Positions 8,397 to 19,053 of a stretch of 64,000 nt of DNA are shown piece by piece. The notes below the pieces were generated by a model, which did not search any database, was not told the origin of the DNA, and saw nothing but the letters and a program-made list of their open reading frames with translations. Source of the DNA: Deltaproteobacteria bacterium (GTDB lineage: Bacteria > Desulfobacterota > Desulfobacteria > Desulfobacterales > Desulfosarcinaceae); contig JAHLLR010000023.1 in NCBI GenBank assembly GCA_020444075.1, forward strand, positions 1-64,000. Reading direction: 5' to 3'. Position numbers and translations under genes: made by a program. Each line of letters starts with the position of its first letter. Within the stretch, counting starts at the first letter, position 1.

Positions 8397-9830
8397 ATGC
8401 AACTAAACAAAATCAGCCCATATTGCTACGAAATTCCCCGGTCCGGATCCATGAACGTCCCGGGCCGGATCTTCATGAGCGGTCGTCTGGCAGCCCAGCT
8501 GAGCGAAGAAGAAGCGCTGAAACAGGTGGCCAACGTGGCCACGCTGCCCGGTATTCTAAAGGCCGCCATGGCCATGCCCGACATGCACTGGGGCTATGGC
8601 TTTCCCATCGGCGGCGTAGCCGCCTTCGACTGGGACACGGGGGTCATCTCGCCCGGCGGGGTGGGCTACGACATCAACTGCGGCGTCCGTTTGGCCGCCA
8701 CCGGCCTGGAAGAGAAAGAGGTCCGACCCGTGTTGGATCGTCTGGTCAATGCCCTGTTCCAGAATATCCCCTCGGGTGTGGGCTCAACCGGGTCGGTAAA
8801 GCTCTCCCCCAAAGAAGAGATGAAGGTGCTGCGTGAGGGGGGCAGCTGGGCAGTCCGCCACGGCTTCGGCGAAAGGTCTGACGTCGAGCGCACCGAAGAC
8901 GGCGGCTGCATGGCCGATGCCGATCCGTCGGTGCTCAGCGAAAGGGCTTTGGAGCGCGGGGTTAAGCAGCTGGGCACGCTGGGCTCCGGGAACCATTTCC
9001 TGGAAGTGGGCGTGGTCGATGAGATTTTCGATGAACCGACGGCCCGGGCCTTCGGTCTGTTCCACCATCAGGTGACCGTGCTGCTGCACTCGGGGTCCCG
9101 GGGACTGGGATACCAGGTCTGCGACGACTCGCTGGCCTTCATGGCCAAGCACGTCAGGACGCTGGGCATCCAGCTGCCCGACCGCCAGCTGGCCTGCGCC
9201 ATGATCCAGTCCGATGCCGGCCGGCGCTACTTTGCCGCCATGGCCTGTGCGGCCAATTACGCCTGGGCCAACCGTCAGATCTTGTTGCACCGGGCCAGGC
9301 AAACCTTCCAGCAGGTGCTGGGCATCGGCCCCCGGGATCTGGCCATGCATCAAGTGTACGACATCTGTCACAACATCGCCAAGCGCGAGGAACACACGGT
9401 GGATGGTAAACAGCGGATCGTCTGCGTCCACCGCAAAGGGGCCACCCGGGCCTTTCCCCCGGGCCACCCGGCGATCTGCGAGGCCTACCGGCAGGTGGGC
9501 CAGCCGATCCTGATCCCCGGTGACATGGGCACCGCCTCCTACGTGCTGGCCGGCACCCGGACCGCCATGGACGAGAGTTTCGGGTCCACTTGCCACGGTG
9601 CCGGACGGGTGCTCAGCCGCACGGCCGCCAAGAAGCAGAGCAAAGGCCGCACCATTCAACGAGAGCTGGCGGACAAGGGCATCCTGGTGAGATGGACCGG
9701 CCGCAGCACCCTGGCCGAAGAGATGCCCGACGCCTACAAGGATATTGACCAGGTCGTGGAAACGGTGCATGGTGCCGGCCTGTCGAAGAAAGTCGCCCGG
9801 TTGAAACCAATTTGTGTGATCAAGGGATGA
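8397..9830 (+). CDS. rtcB: RNA-splicing ligase RtcB
   Basis: 477 residues, family length. RtcB joins RNA 2',3'-cyclic phosphate or 3'-phosphate ends to 5'-hydroxyl ends with GTP and Mn2+. Visible motifs: MPDMHWGYGFPIGGVAA, the metal-site segment GGVGYDINCGVR with its conserved Cys, LGTLGSGNHFLEV, HSGSRGLG, the VYDICHNIAKREEH region, and CVHRKGATRAFPPGHP with the invariant metal-binding His. The ATG at 8397 has GGGAGG at 8386-8392; the longer open frame upstream is not coding. With archease it forms an RNA-repair or tRNA-ligation pair. Targets in this organism are unknown. Confidence 0.95.
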   Translation: MQLNKISPYCYEIPRSGSMNVPGRIFMSGRLAAQLSEEEALKQVANVATLPGILKAAMAMPDMHWGYGFPIGGVAAFDWDTGVISPGGVGYDINCGVRLAATGLEEKEVRPVLDRLVNALFQNIPSGVGSTGSVKLSPKEEMKVLREGGSWAVRHGFGERSDVERTEDGGCMADADPSVLSERALERGVKQLGTLGSGNHFLEVGVVDEIFDEPTARAFGLFHHQVTVLLHSGSRGLGYQVCDDSLAFMAKHVRTLGIQLPDRQLACAMIQSDAGRRYFAAMACAANYAWANRQILLHRARQTFQQVLGIGPRDLAMHQVYDICHNIAKREEHTVDGKQRIVCVHRKGATRAFPPGHPAICEAYRQVGQPILIPGDMGTASYVLAGTRTAMDESFGSTCHGAGRVLSRTAAKKQSKGRTIQRELADKGILVRWTGRSTLAEEMPDAYKDIDQVVETVHGAGLSKKVARLKPICVIKG

Positions 9831-9885
9831 CGGATGAAACCGGCAGCGTCCGATAGCACGTCGGCCCTGTCAAAGAGGAGCGAAT

Positions 9886-10875
9886 ATGCACGCAGGAAAA
9901 TCGATGCGGATCCCGCTTGCAGGGATCTGCATATTGCTGTTGACCTTCAGTACTGGCAGCGCCGTTGGTGATCGTAACGTATCCACAAGCGTTGCCGGGC
10001 AGGAGACGGTGGCCATGACCGTCGGTCAGGCCATGATCCTGGGGGTGGTCGAAGGACTCACGGAATATCTGCCGGTCAGTTCCACCGGCCACCTGCTTCT
10101 GGCGGAGCGGCTGATGGGCATCGGTGATTCCCCATCCGCCTCGGCAGAGGAGAGGCAACACACCAGGGATGCCGCCGATGCATACACCATCTGCATTCAG
10201 GCAGGCGCCATCATTGCCGTGCTGGGGCTGTATTTCAGGCGTGTCAGGCAGATGCTGCGGGGGCTGATAGGAAGAGACCCCGACGGGAGCCGGCTGCTGG
10301 TCAACGTGGTGGCCGGCTTTATGCCCGCGGCCATCATCGGATTGCTGTTCAACAAAATCATCAAGGCCTACCTCTTCGGGCTCTGGCCGGTAGTGGCCGC
10401 CTGGTTCGCGGGTGGCGTGGCCATCCTGGCGGTCAGTTGGTACAACCGGAAGAAACGCCGGCAGGCCCATGAAGGCCTGTCGCTTGACGATCTGACCTGG
10501 CGCATGGCGCTGATCATCGGTTTTGCCCAGTGCATCGCCATGTGGCCCGGGGTGAGTCGCAGTCTGGTGACCATCGTGGGTGGTCTGATGGTGGGGCTGT
10601 CGCTGTCGGCCGCCGTGGAGTACAGTTTTCTGCTGGGCGTCGTGACCCTGGGTGCCGCCACGGCTTATGATGCCCTCAAACACGGGCAGATAATGATTCA
10701 GACCTTCGAGGTCCTTCCCCTCGCCATCGGTGTGCTGTTTGCCTTTATCTCGGCCGTGGTGTCGGTCAAATGGATGGTGTCCTATCTGAACCGCCACGGA
10801 CTGGCCGTTTTCGGTTATTACCGGGTGGCATTGTCGCTGGTGACGGTCTTATGGATCGTGACCGGGACCCTGTGA
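9886..10875 (+). CDS. uppP: Undecaprenyl-diphosphatase UppP (BacA family)
   Basis: 329 residues. It dephosphorylates undecaprenyl pyrophosphate to recycle the lipid carrier for cell-wall synthesis, and confers bacitracin tolerance. Catalytic motifs are intact: EGLTEYLPVSSTGH and PGVSRSLVTIVGG. Multiple hydrophobic helices are evident. The ATG at 9886 has a good GAGGAG site and yields about 43 extra N-terminal residues resembling a signal peptide (LAGICILLLTFSTGSA); the usual family start corresponds to the ATG at 10015. A polar insert (SASAEERQHTRDAADAY) follows helix 1. Which start is used is undecided. Confidence 0.92.
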   Translation: MHAGKSMRIPLAGICILLLTFSTGSAVGDRNVSTSVAGQETVAMTVGQAMILGVVEGLTEYLPVSSTGHLLLAERLMGIGDSPSASAEERQHTRDAADAYTICIQAGAIIAVLGLYFRRVRQMLRGLIGRDPDGSRLLVNVVAGFMPAAIIGLLFNKIIKAYLFGLWPVVAAWFAGGVAILAVSWYNRKKRRQAHEGLSLDDLTWRMALIIGFAQCIAMWPGVSRSLVTIVGGLMVGLSLSAAVEYSFLLGVVTLGAATAYDALKHGQIMIQTFEVLPLAIGVLFAFISAVVSVKWMVSYLNRHGLAVFGYYRVALSLVTVLWIVTGTL

Positions 10876-11405
10876 CAGCCAATTTTGACGGGTTCGTAAT
10901 AAAGCCGATATCTGCGTTACGCTTCATCCCTCGTCACTGCGGCCTACAGTCAGTAAGCCTTTCCTCAAGATTGGCAAGCCTTGATCTCGGCTTTATTACG
11001 AATCCATCGGATTTAAGAAAGAGCCTGTTTCAAAACGTTTCAGTTCGGTCAAGATCGTCGATCAGCGTTTTGAGGACCAGCTCCGTGCCTTTCATTCCTG
11101 AGTTTCCCTTCTGTGTGCGGTCAACGGCTGTTCGGGTAAATGCCCAGTTGAGGCGCTGAACAATGGATATCAAGCTTTTTTGGGTTCAGCCAATGCGCCT
11201 GCCGCGCCACCCGTCGGAGAGGACGGATGGACTCCGACCCGTCGCTATATTGTGGAATAAGTAATCCGTCCTTGAAAAATGGCAAGCAAATAGCCGGTCC
11301 ATTGCCTTGACTTTCAAGGGCCATAACGTCATTTTAATAGGATTGATCTCATCGAGGGAAAGAATCAGACCTAAAAAGCCGGAACCAACACAGAAAGATG
11401 AAGCC
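10876..11405. other. 530-base gene-free stretch before leuC, largely repeats
   Basis: It holds the palindromic element at 10887-11008 and, immediately after, a 36-base segment (11021-11056) that matches the reverse complement of 47641-47676 at 34 of 36 positions. The remaining 350 bases contain no supported gene; a leuC promoter or leader probably lies here, but I see no clear attenuator or T-box. Confidence 0.6.
10887..11008. repeat. Palindromic dispersed element A, full copy
   Basis: The ends form an inverted repeat: GGTTCGTAATAAAGCCGA at 10891-10908 and TCGGCTTTATTACGAATCC at 10987-11005. The interior holds no frame. The left half recurs in reverse complement at 12831-12890. Small size, non-coding content and terminal symmetry suggest a MITE- or REP-like element. 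Confidence 0.65.
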
Positions 11406-12815
<1,410 letters not shown>

Positions 12816-12830
12816 GCGGCGCACTTATGG

Positions 12831-12890
12831 GGCGCGGCAGTGGCGAGAAATGAGGCGTAACACGGTTATCTGGCTTATTACGAATCCGTC
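12831..12890. repeat. Element A, half copy in the leuC-leuD gap
   Basis: The segment ending TTATTACGAATCCGTC is the reverse complement, with scattered changes, of the left half of the palindrome at 10887-10941. It fills most of the gap between leuC and leuD, so the operon has tolerated an insertion. Confidence 0.6.
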
Positions 12891-12913
12891 ATCTTTCACA
12901 CAAAGGAAATACC

Positions 12914-13555
12914 ATGGATCCCTTTACCGAACATACCGGCATCGTCGCCACCCTGGACCGGGCCAATGTGGACACCGACGCCATCATCCCCAAGCAGTTT
13001 CTCAAGTCGATCCAGCGCACCGGCTATGGCCCCAACGCCTTTTTCGACTGGCGCTACCTGCCCGACGGCAGACCCAATATGGATTTCGAACTGAACCAGG
13101 CGCGTTTTCAGGGCCGCTCCATCCTGGTGACGCGCAACAACTTCGGCTGTGGGTCCAGCCGCGAGCATGCCGTCTGGGCACTGGTCCAGGACGGCTACCG
13201 GGTCGTCATCGCCCCCTGGAAAGAGATAGATGGAAAGCGGCTGCCCGGTTTTGCCGACATCTTTAAAAACAACACCACCAAAAACGGCATGCTGGCCATC
13301 GAGCTCTCGGAGACCGAGGTGGATGAAGTCTTCAAGCTGGTGGCCGAACACGCAGGGTTGACGGCATCCGTGGACCTGCCCGCCCAACGGATCGTATTCC
13401 ACGCACCGTCACCCCGGACCGTTGGTTTTGATATTGACGGCCGGGCGAAAGCGCAGCTGCTCAAAGGCTTGGACGACATTGACCTGACCCTGCAATATGA
13501 AGCGGATATCAGCCGGTTTGAATCACAATACGACCCGCTGAATCCGCAGGCCTGA
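12914..13555 (+). CDS. leuD: 3-isopropylmalate dehydratase small subunit
   Basis: 213 residues, slightly longer than the roughly 200 of typical LeuD. This is the swivelling subunit of isopropylmalate isomerase. It begins with PFTEHTGIVATLDRANVDTD and carries the substrate-loop motif NNFGCGSSREHAVWAL and the RVVIAPWKEIDGKRLPGF region with a retained small-subunit fold. AAAGGAAA precedes the ATG. It is co-directional with leuC across a gap of about 100 bases that holds a repeat, and is followed 35 bases later by maeB. Confidence 0.93.
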   Translation: MDPFTEHTGIVATLDRANVDTDAIIPKQFLKSIQRTGYGPNAFFDWRYLPDGRPNMDFELNQARFQGRSILVTRNNFGCGSSREHAVWALVQDGYRVVIAPWKEIDGKRLPGFADIFKNNTTKNGMLAIELSETEVDEVFKLVAEHAGLTASVDLPAQRIVFHAPSPRTVGFDIDGRAKAQLLKGLDDIDLTLQYEADISRFESQYDPLNPQA

Positions 13556-13590
13556 CCGGGATTGAAGCCGACCGGCCGAAGGAGACTGTA

Positions 13591-15855
13591 ATGTCCACCG
13601 ATGAAGAGGCGCTGCGCTACCACCGTGAACCGCGTCCGGGAAAAATTGAGGTGGTACCCACCAAACCGTTTTTCAGCCAGACCGATCTGAGCCTGGCCTA
13701 TACCCCCGGTGTGGCCGCTCCCTGCCGGAAGATCAAAGAAAACCCGGAGACTTCCTATGACTACACCAACCGGGGAAATCTGATTGCGGTCATCACCAAC
13801 GGCACGGCAGTACTGGGTCTGGGAAATATCGGCACCCTGGCCGCCAAACCGGTCATGGAGGGCAAAGCCGTCCTGTTCAAACGCTTTGCCAACATCGATG
13901 TGTTCGACATCGAAGTGGATACCACCGATCCGGACGACTTCATTCGCACCGTCAGGCTGCTGGAACCCACCTTCGGCGGCATCAATCTGGAAGACATCAA
14001 GGCACCGGACTGCTTCTACATCGAAGAACAACTGAAGGCGCAGATGTCGATCCCGGTCTTTCACGACGATCAGCATGGTACGGCCATCATTTCCGCGGCA
14101 GCCCTGTTGAATGCGGTGGCCCTTACCGGTCGGCGCATACAGGATCTGCGGGTGGTCATCAACGGATCCGGAGCGGCAGGTATCGCCTGCGGCAAGCTGT
14201 ACATCCAGCTGGGCGTCACACCGGGCAACCTGGTCATGCTGGATTCCGGCGGGGTGATCTATCAGGGGCGCACGGCCGGCATGAACCCTTACAAACAGGA
14301 ACTGGCCTGCGACACGGCCGCACGCACCCTGGCGGATGCGGCAGCGGGTGCAGACCTGCTCGTGGGGTTGTCGGTAAAGGGAGCCTTCACCCCGGAGTTG
14401 CTCAAACGGATGAACCCGAAGCCCATCGTCTTTGCCCTGGCCAACCCGGATTCGGAGATCGACTACCATGAAGCCAAGGCGGCACGGCCGGACGCCATCG
14501 TTGCCACCGGCCGTTCGGATTTTCCCAACCAGGTCAACAACGTGCTGGGATTCCCCTATATTTTCCGCGGAGCACTGGACGTGCGGGCCACCGAAATCAA
14601 CGAGGCCATGAAAGTCGCTGCCGTCCATGCCCTTGCCGAACTGGCCCGCGAAGATGTACCGGACGCCGTAATCCGCGCCTATGGCGGCAAGCCCATCCGG
14701 TTCGGCCCCGACTACATCGTCCCCAAACCCCTGGACACCCGCGTACTGCTCAAGGTGGTGCCGGCCGTGGCTGAGGCGGCGGTCGGCAGCGGCGTCGCGC
14801 GCGCATCGCTGCCCGACCGGGTGGTTTATCTCCAGCGCCTGGAGGCCAGCCTGGGCCCCGAGCGGGAAATCATGCGCAAAATCATTTTCCGGGCGCAGCA
14901 GGAACCGCGGCGGATCGTGCTGCCCGAAGGGGACCACCCCGTGATCATCCGGGCTGCCCACCATGCGGCCAAAGAAGGCATCGCCCGTCCGCTGCTTCTG
15001 GGAAGTCCGGAAGCCATTCATTCCCGGGCCGAGTCTCTGCATATTTCCCTGGCCGGTATCGACATCATGGACCCCTGCCGCAACCCCCATGCGGCGGCTT
15101 TTGCCGATACCCTCTATCACCTGCGGCAGCGCAAGGGATGGTCGCGGGCCGAAACGCAGTCCCAATTGCACAATCCTTACGTTTTCGGTGCGATGCTGGT
15201 TCGGGAAGGGATGGTTGACGGGCAGGTCCACGGCATCGCCCAGTCCTATCCCAACGCCATCCGTCCGGTGCTCCAGGTGATTCCCCGCCGTGCCGGGGTC
15301 AGGCGCGTGTCCGGCCTTTACCTGGTCATCCAGAAAAACCGCACCCTGCTTTTTGCGGATGCAACGGTCAACCTCCGCCCGGATGCCTCGGACCTGGCTG
15401 AAACGGCCCTGCTGGCCGGGGAGATGGCGGCTTTTTTCGACATGGTGCCACGGGTGGCCATGCTCTCCTACTCCAATTTCGGCAGCGTGCGCAATGAAGA
15501 TACGCTGAAGATCGCCCGTGCCGTTGATCTGGTGAGGGAGAAAAAACCGGACATGGTGGTGGACGGCGAAATGCAGGCCGATACAGCCGTGACGGAAAGC
15601 ATCCTGAACGGGGATTTTCCTTTCAACCGAATGGGACAGGCCGCCAATGTCCTTATCTTTCCCGATCTGGCGTCAGGCAACATCGCCTACAAACTGATGA
15701 ACCGGTTAGGCGGCGCGAAAGTGGTGGGCCCCCTGCTCATGGGCATCGACCGACCCTTCAACGTGCTGCAGCGCAATTCGGAGATGGAGAGTGTGGTGGA
15801 CCTGATTGCCATCACGGCAGTGCAGGCCCAGACGGATAACGCCGAAGCGATTTGA
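13591..15855 (+). CDS. maeB: NADP-dependent malic enzyme with C-terminal phosphotransacetylase-like domain
   Basis: 754 residues, the length of MaeB-type fusions. Residues 1-420 are malic enzyme: YTPGVAAPC, the [12 protein letters not shown] stretch, the acid-rich [24 protein letters not shown] metal-binding segment and the NAD(P) loop GSGAAG. From about 437 ([13 protein letters not shown]) to the end is a phosphate-acetyltransferase-like domain, which in the family senses acetyl-CoA rather than catalysing. The enzyme decarboxylates malate to pyruvate, linking the citric-acid branch to pyruvate. GGAGA precedes the ATG. Some homologues use NAD; cofactor choice is not certain from reading. Confidence 0.93.
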   Translation: MSTDEEALRYHREPRPGKIEVVPTKPFFSQTDLSLAYTPGVAAPCRKIKENPETSYDYTNRGNLIAVITNGTAVLGLGNIGTLAAKPVMEGKAVLFKRFANIDVFDIEVDTTDPDDFIRTVRLLEPTFGGINLEDIKAPDCFYIEEQLKAQMSIPVFHDDQHGTAIISAAALLNAVALTGRRIQDLRVVINGSGAAGIACGKLYIQLGVTPGNLVMLDSGGVIYQGRTAGMNPYKQELACDTAARTLADAAAGADLLVGLSVKGAFTPELLKRMNPKPIVFALANPDSEIDYHEAKAARPDAIVATGRSDFPNQVNNVLGFPYIFRGALDVRATEINEAMKVAAVHALAELAREDVPDAVIRAYGGKPIRFGPDYIVPKPLDTRVLLKVVPAVAEAAVGSGVARASLPDRVVYLQRLEASLGPEREIMRKIIFRAQQEPRRIVLPEGDHPVIIRAAHHAAKEGIARPLLLGSPEAIHSRAESLHISLAGIDIMDPCRNPHAAAFADTLYHLRQRKGWSRAETQSQLHNPYVFGAMLVREGMVDGQVHGIAQSYPNAIRPVLQVIPRRAGVRRVSGLYLVIQKNRTLLFADATVNLRPDASDLAETALLAGEMAAFFDMVPRVAMLSYSNFGSVRNEDTLKIARAVDLVREKKPDMVVDGEMQADTAVTESILNGDFPFNRMGQAANVLIFPDLASGNIAYKLMNRLGGAKVVGPLLMGIDRPFNVLQRNSEMESVVDLIAITAVQAQTDNAEAI

Positions 15856-15884
15856 CAGGCTCCCCTTGAGGAGCTGACCGCCAA

Positions 15885-16523
15885 TTGCCCATGAAAAAGC
15901 CAAAATCCTACATCAAGACCCTTGACCGGCTCAAGGTGTCCAACCTCGCCGGGCGGTTGATCCGGGACATTGAACGAATCATCCCACCCGATACGGCGCT
16001 TTTCCATGAGGCAGTGATCATCGCCGGCGCTCCCGAAGCGACCCAGTCACTGCATTACCTTCCCTTCAACCGGCAGGTCCACGCCGATGGAGATGTGACC
16101 ATCGCCTTGTCCCTGGTGGTCCTCTTCAATAACCTGCGCATGGAACGGTTCTTTCTCAGCGGATTCCGGGAGCGGTTCAGCCGACTGGTTTTCAAATTTT
16201 CATTCAATGTCATGGACCAATTCATCAGAGCCATCCGCCTGGACCATCGCCTGTTGCGCATCATGGTGACAGCGGCTGGCGAATTCAGCATCATGGGCAT
16301 CGTTCAACGGGACGAGATCCAGCGGAAACGATTTTTCAAACGGCGACTCCGATTTCAGTATCCCCTGCTTCTGATCCCGATATCCGATTCCGCCAGCCTG
16401 GACTATCTGATCGAATTTGAAAGACGCCAGACGATCGAAAAAATTAAAATTCCGCTGCTTCCCCTGTATCGCAAGGTCCCCCGGCATGTGAATGGCTCCA
16501 TAACGCATCCGCGCTCAAAATAG
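15885..16523 (+). CDS. Unrecognised cytoplasmic protein
   Basis: About 212 residues; I do not recognise a family. The start is either TTG at 15885, eleven bases after GAGGAG, or ATG at 15891. Visible features: a Lys-rich N-terminus, a middle segment DVTIALSLVVLFNNLRMERFFLSGF, a run of basic and aromatic residues (FRERFSRLVFKFSF), and an Arg/Lys-rich stretch QRKRFFKRRLRFQY. There is no signal peptide and no certain membrane segment. It follows maeB by 30 bases on the same strand and may be co-transcribed. Coding likelihood is supported by GC-rich third positions and the ribosome site. Confidence 0.6.
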   Translation: MPMKKPKSYIKTLDRLKVSNLAGRLIRDIERIIPPDTALFHEAVIIAGAPEATQSLHYLPFNRQVHADGDVTIALSLVVLFNNLRMERFFLSGFRERFSRLVFKFSFNVMDQFIRAIRLDHRLLRIMVTAAGEFSIMGIVQRDEIQRKRFFKRRLRFQYPLLLIPISDSASLDYLIEFERRQTIEKIKIPLLPLYRKVPRHVNGSITHPRSK

Positions 16524-16856
16524 GTAATCGATTTCATAATCAGGGGAACCGGGTAGGAAAAAAATGAAACAGTTTTCCTTTTCCTTAAGTTTCCAATGCC
16601 TTTGGGATTTAATCCCGGGAGATCATGCTGAAAAAATCCTTAGCCGCATCAGTCCGCCTGACCGATTGACGACAGGAAAGGATATTGCCGTCCAAAGGGA
16701 CTCGGCAGGCATCTGCAGGCAGAGTCCAGGTGCTCCTGCGACCACAAAAAGAACCACGGCGTGTCGGGAAACCGTCAGTTATGCAAAATCGGCATATATT
16801 TTGTATGTTGGGAGGCGGGTGTTCCCTCTTGGCAATGGAATTGAATTGAGAATAAG
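16524..16856. other. 333-base gene-free stretch
   Basis: Lies between the unrecognised gene and the MerR-cyclase-like gene. A 104-codon open frame starting at 16564 lacks a ribosome site and protein-like composition. I see no hairpin with a T run; the region probably holds the promoter of the next gene. Confidence 0.5.
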
Positions 16857-18446
16857 GTGTCAGCCCGGACAGGCATGAACATGGCCCAGAACGTCAAACC
16901 ATTGTATCCCGATAAAGAGACGCTCAATCCCGACGGTCCGGCATGGCTGTCCGGAGAAGAGGTCATTCAGCAAACCGGTATCTCCAAAAGAGATCTGATC
17001 CGATTCATTCAACTGAAAGTGCTGCCCAAATCCATGATGCGGGTTGCTTCCGTCGGCCGCGACGGCGCCCGGAAAAAAAGTTACTTTTCCAGGTCCGTAC
17101 TCGGGCACGTAGCCATGCTGAAGCTGCTCAGAGACGAAGGGCATTCCGTGGACACCATTGCCACTGAATTGCGGGAAGCTGCAGAAGGCACCCCGATATC
17201 CCCGGCCCCCCCCCTGCCGGAACCGCAGCACACCGCGCCTTCAACGGAAAAAAAACAGGTGGAAACTCCATCGCAGAAGTTTCACCTGTCCGCTGACACC
17301 ATCGCAGCCTCCGCCCTTCTGGTCAATAATGATCTTCGCATCGGGTGGATTAAAGTGGATCAGGGCGACCGGTTGTCCAGAGCCATCAGGAATGAATTGA
17401 CCGATGATCCATCCGGAACCGTTTTTGACATCATGCTGCGCGCCTCCCTGAAAGAACTGGTTTTCAACTGGCAGCCGCTGTTTTCCTTCATCTATCGATT
17501 CTTACAGCAGACCACATCACCGGACACCTTCAACAGGCTGGCACCGACAATCTCGCTGAATCTGGAAGATGCAGACCCTTCGGAAGAATCGATGCCCGGC
17601 GCAACGAAGACGGGTCCAATCGACAGTTGCCCGATTCATCTCGAGGATGCCGACGGCCGGACTCAGGAAATGCGAATTTACGGGATGGCCCTGTCGGAAG
17701 GAACGCTCTTTATTCTGGATCAGGATCGCTGGCAGGAAACCCATCCTGTCGACAAGCCTGGTGAGCCTCATCCCGCCGCACCGACGGATGCAGAAGCCGC
17801 CTCCGGAAAGACGGCTTTCAGTGTGATCTCGGCCCGGCTCGATGATTCCCGCAGCATCGTCGATACCCTGTTGCCGGAAACCTATTTTCAGATCATGACC
17901 CGCATCTGGGATGAAAGCGATCGCATTCTGGCCGCCTACGGTGGACACCGCGCCAAGCGCAGCGGCACCGAAGTGCAATACATCATCCCCCGGCACGCGG
18001 ACACGGATCCCGCCTATGATGCCATCTGCTGTGCCGTTGAACTCAGAGACAAGATGCGTGAGATCGAGGCATCCCTGAAAGCGGAGGGTGAATGGTTTGC
18101 CGACATTCGACTGAACATCGGCATCAGCAGCGGAAGGGACCATCTCCAGCAGGAAGATTTGACCGCCAGCATGGCCTTCATGCTCCCCGGCGGGGCGGCG
18201 GACCAGGCCTTTCACCTCTCCGCCATCGCCCATGGAGGGGCCATCTGGATTACCAAATCGGCATTCAGCCATCTCACGCCGCAGCAGATGAAACGAATCA
18301 CCTTCGGTATCTATCGGGACGACCGGCTGATCCGCAATATCTTCGCGCAGGTATCAGAGCTTCCGCATGCCCCCGACACCCCCCCCCTGGGACGGGGAAT
18401 CCGATCGCTTTCCGTCACACGGATCATTGCCCTGCAAGCCCCTTAA
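16857..18446 (+). CDS. MerR-type HTH protein with C-terminal degenerate class III cyclase-like domain
   Basis: About 529 residues. Near residues 25-100 a MerR-like winged helix is seen: WLSGEEVIQQTGISKRDLIRFIQ, then YFSRSVLGHVAMLKLLRDEGHSVDTIATEL. A proline-rich linker and a variable middle follow. The last 210 residues follow the plan of class III nucleotidyl cyclases: YFQIMTRIWDESDRILAAYGG, AICCAVELRDKMREIE, DIRLNIGISSG. The two metal-binding Asp positions appear lost (SARLDD where FADI is usual, KRSGTE where GD is usual), so it likely senses or dimerises rather than makes cyclic nucleotide. The start may be GTG at 16857 or ATG at 16875. Its 3' end overlaps the convergent speD by 93 bases. 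Confidence 0.68.
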   Translation: MSARTGMNMAQNVKPLYPDKETLNPDGPAWLSGEEVIQQTGISKRDLIRFIQLKVLPKSMMRVASVGRDGARKKSYFSRSVLGHVAMLKLLRDEGHSVDTIATELREAAEGTPISPAPPLPEPQHTAPSTEKKQVETPSQKFHLSADTIAASALLVNNDLRIGWIKVDQGDRLSRAIRNELTDDPSGTVFDIMLRASLKELVFNWQPLFSFIYRFLQQTTSPDTFNRLAPTISLNLEDADPSEESMPGATKTGPIDSCPIHLEDADGRTQEMRIYGMALSEGTLFILDQDRWQETHPVDKPGEPHPAAPTDAEAASGKTAFSVISARLDDSRSIVDTLLPETYFQIMTRIWDESDRILAAYGGHRAKRSGTEVQYIIPRHADTDPAYDAICCAVELRDKMREIEASLKAEGEWFADIRLNIGISSGRDHLQQEDLTASMAFMLPGGAADQAFHLSAIAHGGAIWITKSAFSHLTPQQMKRITFGIYRDDRLIRNIFAQVSELPHAPDTPPLGRGIRSLSVTRIIALQAP

Positions 18447-18905
18447 CTTCTCAGTGACATTCATATTTTCCGGGGAAAAGGCACGCTTCAAAATAGGGAT
18501 GGCCTCTTCGGGCCTGGTATTGCCGCACATAAAAATATCAAATGCGGCGAAACCGCGTTCCGGCCACGTGTGGACGCTGATGTGGGATTCGGCCAGCACG
18601 GTCACCCCGGAAATGCCCCCATTGGGCGTAAAATGATGCAGGTGAAGGTGCAGCAGGGTGGCGCCGCATTTTATCACGCACTCGCGCAAGACACGCTCCA
18701 TGAGCTGCAGATCGTCCAGTCTTTTGGCGCCCCAGAGATCGATAATCAGATGGGTGCCGGCAAATTGGACTCTGTCTCTTTCAACAAAGTGGTCAGCGGG
18801 TGTGGCGAACTGAGAATGGTCGTGGTGTTCAGGCCAGATTTTACTGCGGGCAGTCGGGTCTATGGAACAAACGCCCTCAAAAGCAGAAGCAGCCTCTCTT
18901 TTCAT
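18354..18905 (-). CDS. speD: S-adenosylmethionine decarboxylase proenzyme
   Basis: 183 residues from an ATG at 18905 with a G-rich ribosome site; another ATG eight codons upstream lacks one. The proenzyme self-cleaves at the Ser in AESHISVHTWPE (Ser107) to form the pyruvoyl group; the conserved His and the Cys of FDIFMCGN are present. The product supplies decarboxylated AdoMet for spermidine synthesis. It is of the short SpeH-like class, but has about 45 extra residues at the N-terminus and a low-complexity C-terminal tail (SDSPSQGGGVGG) that lies wholly inside the convergent regulator gene. No spermidine synthase is adjacent. Confidence 0.9.
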   Translation of the reverse strand: MKREAASAFEGVCSIDPTARSKIWPEHHDHSQFATPADHFVERDRVQFAGTHLIIDLWGAKRLDDLQLMERVLRECVIKCGATLLHLHLHHFTPNGGISGVTVLAESHISVHTWPERGFAAFDIFMCGNTRPEEAIPILKRAFSPENMNVTEKLRGLQGNDPCDGKRSDSPSQGGGVGGMRKL

Positions 18906-19053
18906 CCATCGGGCCCCCCTTTTGTTCATCCATGGCCGTGGGTCAAAAAAGCCTCCGGAACGGCCGGGAAACTGAAAAACTGGGCGGATTTAATTTAAGG
19001 TTTGAAAAAGTGAAAGTTTTTTTTACCTATCCATTCGGTTGTCCGGATGAATC

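Noticed and set aside
16564-16878. 104-codon plus-strand frame
   Set aside because: No ribosome site, composition unlike neighbours, and overlaps the start of the MerR-like gene.
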